In this document: one piece after another, positions 6,770 through 9,918 of the stretch
Layout: every line of letters begins with the position of its first letter
How positions within the stretch are numbered: position 1 is the stretch's first letter
Assembly (NCBI GenBank): GCA_903927495.1
Contig: CAIYNH010000469.1
Coordinates: 1-9,918 of the forward strand
From: an uncultured beta proteobacterium
GTDB lineage: Bacteria > Pseudomonadota > Gammaproteobacteria > Burkholderiales > Burkholderiaceae_C
DNA: 9,918 bases
Direction of reading: 5' to 3'
Notes under the pieces: generated by a model
Databases searched by the model: none
The model's input: only the letters and a program-made list of their open reading frames with translations
Told to the model about the DNA's origin: nothing
Made by a program: the position numbers and the translations under genes

Positions 6770-6910
6770 ATGCGTACCTGCTTTTCCCGACGACGTTTTC
6801 TGGAGTCCGCAGTAGGCTACGCATTGTTGCTAATGGTTCAAGGCTGTGGAGGCGGCGGTGGTGCAAGCCTTTCAGACTCTGCTGCAACACTGGGAACTAT
6901 GCCTTTGTGA
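6770..6910 (+). CDS. Tiny Tat-type lipoprotein
   Basis: A 46-residue open frame with a very good ribosome binding site (AAGGA, 6-7 nt before the ATG), 51 nt after the anti-sigma stop. It begins MRTCFSRRRFLESAVGYALL. The SRRRFLE stretch matches the Tat consensus S-R-R-x-F-L-K in all but the last position. It is followed by a hydrophobic segment and a lipobox-like V-Q-G-C (C26), then five glycines. Mature protein would be only about 21 residues (GGGGGASLSDSAATLGTMPL after C26). It may be a real small envelope lipoprotein of the sigma operon, or the surviving export signal of a longer, truncated Tat substrate. The TGA at 6908-6910 is followed by 30 or more open codons, but these show no family I recognise. 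Confidence 0.6.
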   Translation: MRTCFSRRRFLESAVGYALLLMVQGCGGGGGASLSDSAATLGTMPL

Positions 6911-6956
6911 AAGCTGATTTCAAGTTGCGCACTGTGTGGTTGTAGAAACAACGACC

Positions 6957-6984
6957 CCAAAAAATCGTGGACCCAAGAGGGGTG
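6957..6984 (-). terminator. Weak possible terminator after the kinase gene
   Basis: On the minus strand, about 25 nt past the kinase stop, a short ACCC-CTCTT-GGGT stem is followed closely by TTTTTT. The stem is only 4 bp, so the call rests mainly on the T-run and on its place between converging genes. Confidence 0.25.
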
Positions 6985-7007
6985 CAGAGTGAGTGCCTTC
7001 ACCGTGC

Positions 7008-8771
7008 CTATTTCATCAAGACATTCACCAATCCAAGGTGCAGCTGATCCGGTGACACGGGCTTATGGAGTAAAGGAATGTTGCTACTGAGTGCCTCGCG
7101 CAACCGATCAGGCGCTGTGTCACCGGTAATCAGCAAGGCCGGTAAACCTTGCCCCAAGACAGTGCGCAAGGCGGCGATGGCCTCTAGGCCGGTACGTTGA
7201 TCACGCAAACGATAATCACTGATGACGACATCTGGCGCGTGTTGACCCGCCAACACCAGCGCTTCTTCAATCGATTGTGCCGCCTCAGCCACACAGCCCC
7301 AATCGCGCAGCAAGTGCAGGGTACCGATGCGCACCGCTTCGTCGTCATCGACCACCAATACGCGCACATCGCGTAGCTGGTCTTTGTGCGGCGTTAGCAC
7401 CACAGCGTTGTCAACGCAGACACCGGTAGCCAGGGGCAAGGTCAGCCGAAACATGCTGCCGCGTCCAGGCTTTGAATTCAACATCAAAGGGTGGCCCAGC
7501 GTGCGGGCCAATCCCTCGACAATCGATAGCCCCAGGCCCAGCCCTTTGCGCCGATCGCGCTCCGGATTACCCAGTTGGTGAAATTCGCGAAAGACCTCGC
7601 GCTGCTGCACCGACTCAATGCCAATACCGGTGTCCCAGACCTCTAGCAACACATGGCCTTTGTTTTGGCGGCAAGCAACCAAAAGACCCCCGTGGTCGGT
7701 GTAGCGTATGGCATTGGAGACGAGATTGCGCAAAATCAGCTCAATCAAGGCCGGGTCCGAATCCGCTGCCAGCACCGTCTCGCGAGAACGATAAGCCAAG
7801 CCCTTGGCATCGGCCTGCCGTGCAAACTCGCGCTCTATCTTGTTTAGCAGTGGTTGCAAGCGAAAAGACACCACATGCGGCTGCACCACGCCCGCTTCGA
7901 TGCGTGAGAAATCAAGCATTGTGTTGAGCATCTCGGCGGATGCTTGGCTCGCTGCAATGGCACAGTCAAGCGATTGCTGCTGCTGGGGGTTTAACCCCGA
8001 GCGAGAAAGAATGTCCAGAAACAAGCCTTGAGCATGAATCGGCTGGCGCAAATCGTGGCTGGCCGCGGCAAGAAATTTGGACCTGGAGGTGTTGGCTTGC
8101 TCCGCCTCCAATCTAGCCTGCTGTGCTACGGATGTTTCCAGACGGAGTTTTTCCATTAGCTCTTTATTTTCCAGGCCCAATCCAATAGCGGCAAGCGCAG
8201 CACGCGAGCTGTTATGCGCCTGCGCCATCAAAATGAAGATGTACAACAAACCGGCAAACCCCAAAGTGTTGTAGGTCGGGTCACCCAATAGAAATACTTT
8301 GGACACGGAGACCGCTATTTCGGCCGCCACCAACGCCAAAAATACCGGCAACACGGGCGACAGCAATGACATGGAGTTGCCTGCCACGGCGGTCAACACG
8401 GCAATCACCAAAATACTGCCCATCAGGCTGGTCGTATCCAGTGCCACCCAGGTCAGCGAACCCCAAATGGCCCCGTCCACGGCATTGAGCAACATCGAGA
8501 TCAGCACCACTTGCACCGCCTTATCCGTGGCAATGCCCCAGCGCAGGTGATGGCGCGCATGCGACCAACACAACAGTTTGGAGAGCGTGACGACCACGCC
8601 CCACACCATGATGGCCGTCGAATTGGCGTTGCTGAACAGCGCCCCACAGATCAGGATGACAATCAAAAACGTCGGGATCAGGGTAATGCCCAAATTACCC
8701 ATGGATAGCTTGAGCTGCTCCACCAGAATGCGGTCATCCGCCAGGCGCAGCAGCCGACGCACGTTGCTCAC
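7008..8771 (-). CDS. Membrane hybrid histidine kinase with C-terminal receiver
   Basis: A 587-residue sensor kinase. The first 190 residues hold about six membrane helices (29-46, 52-70, 86-108, 116-136, 138-158, 170-186) with no large periplasmic domain, so the signal is probably sensed in or near the membrane. A coiled coil (195-232) leads to the H-box SHDLRQP (H239, autophosphorylation). The ATPase domain has N-box NLVSNAIRYT (349-358), DTGIG (380-384) and GLGLGL (410-415). The receiver (about 468-587) has acidic D475-D477, phospho-acceptor D519, T549 and K570. No Hpt domain is present in the protein or nearby. The start is GTG at 8771, overlapping the regulator stop as GTGA, which indicates translational coupling. 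The DLRQP kinases with such a receiver are common next to LuxR-type regulators in Burkholderiales. Confidence 0.93.
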   Translation of the reverse strand: MSNVRRLLRLADDRILVEQLKLSMGNLGITLIPTFLIVILICGALFSNANSTAIMVWGVVVTLSKLLCWSHARHHLRWGIATDKAVQVVLISMLLNAVDGAIWGSLTWVALDTTSLMGSILVIAVLTAVAGNSMSLLSPVLPVFLALVAAEIAVSVSKVFLLGDPTYNTLGFAGLLYIFILMAQAHNSSRAALAAIGLGLENKELMEKLRLETSVAQQARLEAEQANTSRSKFLAAASHDLRQPIHAQGLFLDILSRSGLNPQQQQSLDCAIAASQASAEMLNTMLDFSRIEAGVVQPHVVSFRLQPLLNKIEREFARQADAKGLAYRSRETVLAADSDPALIELILRNLVSNAIRYTDHGGLLVACRQNKGHVLLEVWDTGIGIESVQQREVFREFHQLGNPERDRRKGLGLGLSIVEGLARTLGHPLMLNSKPGRGSMFRLTLPLATGVCVDNAVVLTPHKDQLRDVRVLVVDDDEAVRIGTLHLLRDWGCVAEAAQSIEEALVLAGQHAPDVVISDYRLRDQRTGLEAIAALRTVLGQGLPALLITGDTAPDRLREALSSNIPLLHKPVSPDQLHLGLVNVLMK

Positions 8772-9376
8772 CCGACCAGCCCCTGGTTGCGCGCCGCAAA
8801 GACCGCTTCGGCGCGGCTGGCTACCGCAAAAAACGCCAGAATGTCTTGCACGTGTTTGCGTGCCGTGTTTTCTGAAATGAACAGCTGGCGAGCAATCAGC
8901 TTGCTTGACAGCCCTTGGTGTAACAGGTCAAGCACCGCAGATTGGCGCGGTGTCAGGCATTTTTGCGCCAAGGGCACCACGGTTGTACTCACCGTTAAAC
9001 CACCCGCCATCACCTGCTGAAGTGTTTGAACAATGGTGTCGACGGGCTCCGCTTTGGACAAAAAGCCGTCCACACCCCGCGCCAGCGCCAGGCGCACGAT
9101 TTCTGGCTCAAACTGGGACGACAACATCAGAATCGGAACCAAGGGCCATTTGCGCCTGATCAGCGCAATGCCCTCCATACCGCTCAAACCGTTGAGCTTG
9201 TTGTCCAGCAAAACCACAGCCACGTTGCTTGATGGGCAGCTCAAGGCCTCGTCCAGTGAGCCGGCTTCAAAGATATCCAGGGCAGGAATCGCTACTTTGA
9301 TGACCTGGCGCAGACCGGCGCGAAACATGGCGTGGTCGTCAATCAACAGGGCGCAAGGGGCATTCATGGCGGCCAT
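8768..9376 (-). CDS. LuxR-type response regulator
   Basis: A 202-residue NarL/FixJ-type regulator from ATG 9376. The receiver has D13-D14 in LLIDDHAMFR, phospho-acceptor D58 (VVLLDNKL), S86 and K108 (GFLSKAEP). The DNA-binding domain is at about 141-192, LTPRQSAVLDLL...SSKLIARQLFISENTARKHVQDIL, a standard LuxR-type helix-turn-helix. It should be phosphorylated by the kinase encoded directly downstream, with which it shares a GTGA overlap. Start choice: the frame stays open upstream to TAG near 9553, with only TTG 9490 and GTG 9487 as other starts, but the receiver domain begins right after ATG 9376 (or ATG 9367), so the extension is not needed. The ribosome binding site is weak (GGTGG). Target genes cannot be read from the window. 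Confidence 0.9.
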   Translation of the reverse strand: MAAMNAPCALLIDDHAMFRAGLRQVIKVAIPALDIFEAGSLDEALSCPSSNVAVVLLDNKLNGLSGMEGIALIRRKWPLVPILMLSSQFEPEIVRLALARGVDGFLSKAEPVDTIVQTLQQVMAGGLTVSTTVVPLAQKCLTPRQSAVLDLLHQGLSSKLIARQLFISENTARKHVQDILAFFAVASRAEAVFAARNQGLVG

Positions 9377-9541
9377 TAAACCACCGGACCAGCGTTTTCC
9401 ATATGGTGCATTTGCGTTATAGCCTTGCAGCAGATCAAGGGCAAGGGCTTCGCAAAACCCTACCTGGGCTTTGGTCAACCCATTCACCAAATCGGTGTCG
9501 AGTTCAGCAAAGCCCGCCGCAGCGTGGTTGGGTTTGAGGTT

Positions 9542-9568
9542 GAGATGCTACAAATGTAGTAGCACCTC
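9542..9568. repeat. Nested inverted repeat before the regulator gene
   Basis: GAGATGCTA (9542-9550) and TAGCACCTC (9560-9568) are inverted copies with one mismatch. The inner CTACAAATGTAG is a second, smaller palindrome. It lies between the DUF4143 gene stop (9626) and the regulator start. It could be the terminator of the former (no clear T-run) or an operator for the latter. Confidence 0.4.
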
Positions 9569-9625
9569 ACGCAAGCTGCACGGGCGTTGCACGCTGTTTT
9601 TCTGTTCCGACTTTACCTGCTTGAT

Positions 9626-9918
9626 TTAGAGGCCCAAAAGACCATTCAAATCCCGCCAGGAATGCACCTGCACACCGCTGCGCAACATGGCATCGTCGCC
9701 ACCGTAAACCAAATGGGCGGGCAGGGCCGCAGTGCCAGCATACCGTGCCCACTTGTTCAGCCCGCTCAGAAAATCAGCATGAAAGGTCTGGCCGGACTTG
9801 ATTTCAACCGGTTGCAGCTTCTCCCCTTGCTCAATGACCACATCGACTTCATCACCGGTGTTATTACGCCAAAAATACAAATTGGAGGCCAACCCCTGGT
9901 TGAACCGGTGCTTGAGCA
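9626..9918 (-). CDS. AAA/DUF4143-family ATPase, C-terminal part (runs off right edge)
   Basis: The frame is open from the right edge and encodes the last 96 or so residues, starting LKHRFNQGLASNLYFWRNNT. The block NLYFWRNNTGDEVDVVIEQG, then PVEIKSGQTFHADFLSGLNK, is the typical C-terminus of the AAA_14 plus DUF4143 proteins. The D of EVDVVI and the E-x-K of VEIKSG fit the PD-(D/E)xK nuclease-like fold of this domain. The P-loop ATPase part lies outside the window. These proteins are widespread and often variable in number between strains; their function is not established, and some resemble toxin- or DNA-linked ATPases. The end at 9626 is a normal TAA stop. The response regulator follows 249 nt downstream, probably as a separate unit. 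Confidence 0.85.
   Translation of the reverse strand, partial: LKHRFNQGLASNLYFWRNNTGDEVDVVIEQGEKLQPVEIKSGQTFHADFLSGLNKWARYAGTAALPAHLVYGGDDAMLRSGVQVHSWRDLNGLLGL

Noticed and set aside
6908..6910. TGA of the Tat lipoprotein read as selenocysteine
   Set aside because: Open codons follow, but there is no recognisable selenoprotein family and no convincing hairpin right after the TGA.

Overview
The gene content suggests a Gram-negative betaproteobacterium, probably of the Burkholderiales/Comamonadaceae type. The basis is a lysine/alanine/proline-rich histone-H1-like protein, a catalase-fold protein, a COG4315 lipoprotein with an ECF sigma and RsiW-like anti-sigma operon, a DLRQP-type hybrid histidine kinase next to a LuxR-type regulator, and an AAA/DUF4143 protein. 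This placement is an inference from family content; there is no rRNA or other marker gene here.

Left part (1-2500), all genes on the minus strand: the N-terminal part of an unrecognised protein running off the left edge; a small histone-H1-like basic protein with a good terminator; a HAD-fold phosphatase-like protein resembling the HAD_SAK group; and a calcineurin-type metallophosphoesterase. The last two are read in the same direction, 56 nt apart, and may be co-transcribed. A short open frame ends on the metallophosphoesterase start codon (TGATG), possibly the tail of a lost upstream gene.

Middle (2630-4950), plus strand: a compact catalase-family protein, then about 750 nt with no gene I can support, then a decayed dienelactone-hydrolase gene whose N-terminal coding sequence is recognisable but has lost its start, carries an in-frame stop and ends early.

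Centre-right (4880-6910), plus strand: an apparently complete envelope-signalling operon made of a COG4315 lipoprotein, an ECF sigma factor, a membrane anti-sigma factor (ATGA overlap with sigma) and a 46-residue Tat-type lipoprotein. A GGAAT-N17-CGTT element and a 16-bp palindrome lie just upstream, so the operon may be autoregulated.

Right part (7008-9918), minus strand, convergent with the operon: a two-component pair (LuxR-type response regulator, then a six-helix membrane hybrid histidine kinase, coupled by a GTGA overlap), and at the right edge the C-terminus of an AAA/DUF4143 protein.

The best candidate for something little described is the four-gene sigma operon with its tiny Tat lipoprotein. 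The two adjacent phosphoesterases come second. I see no CRISPR array, tRNA, rRNA or intact insertion sequence.
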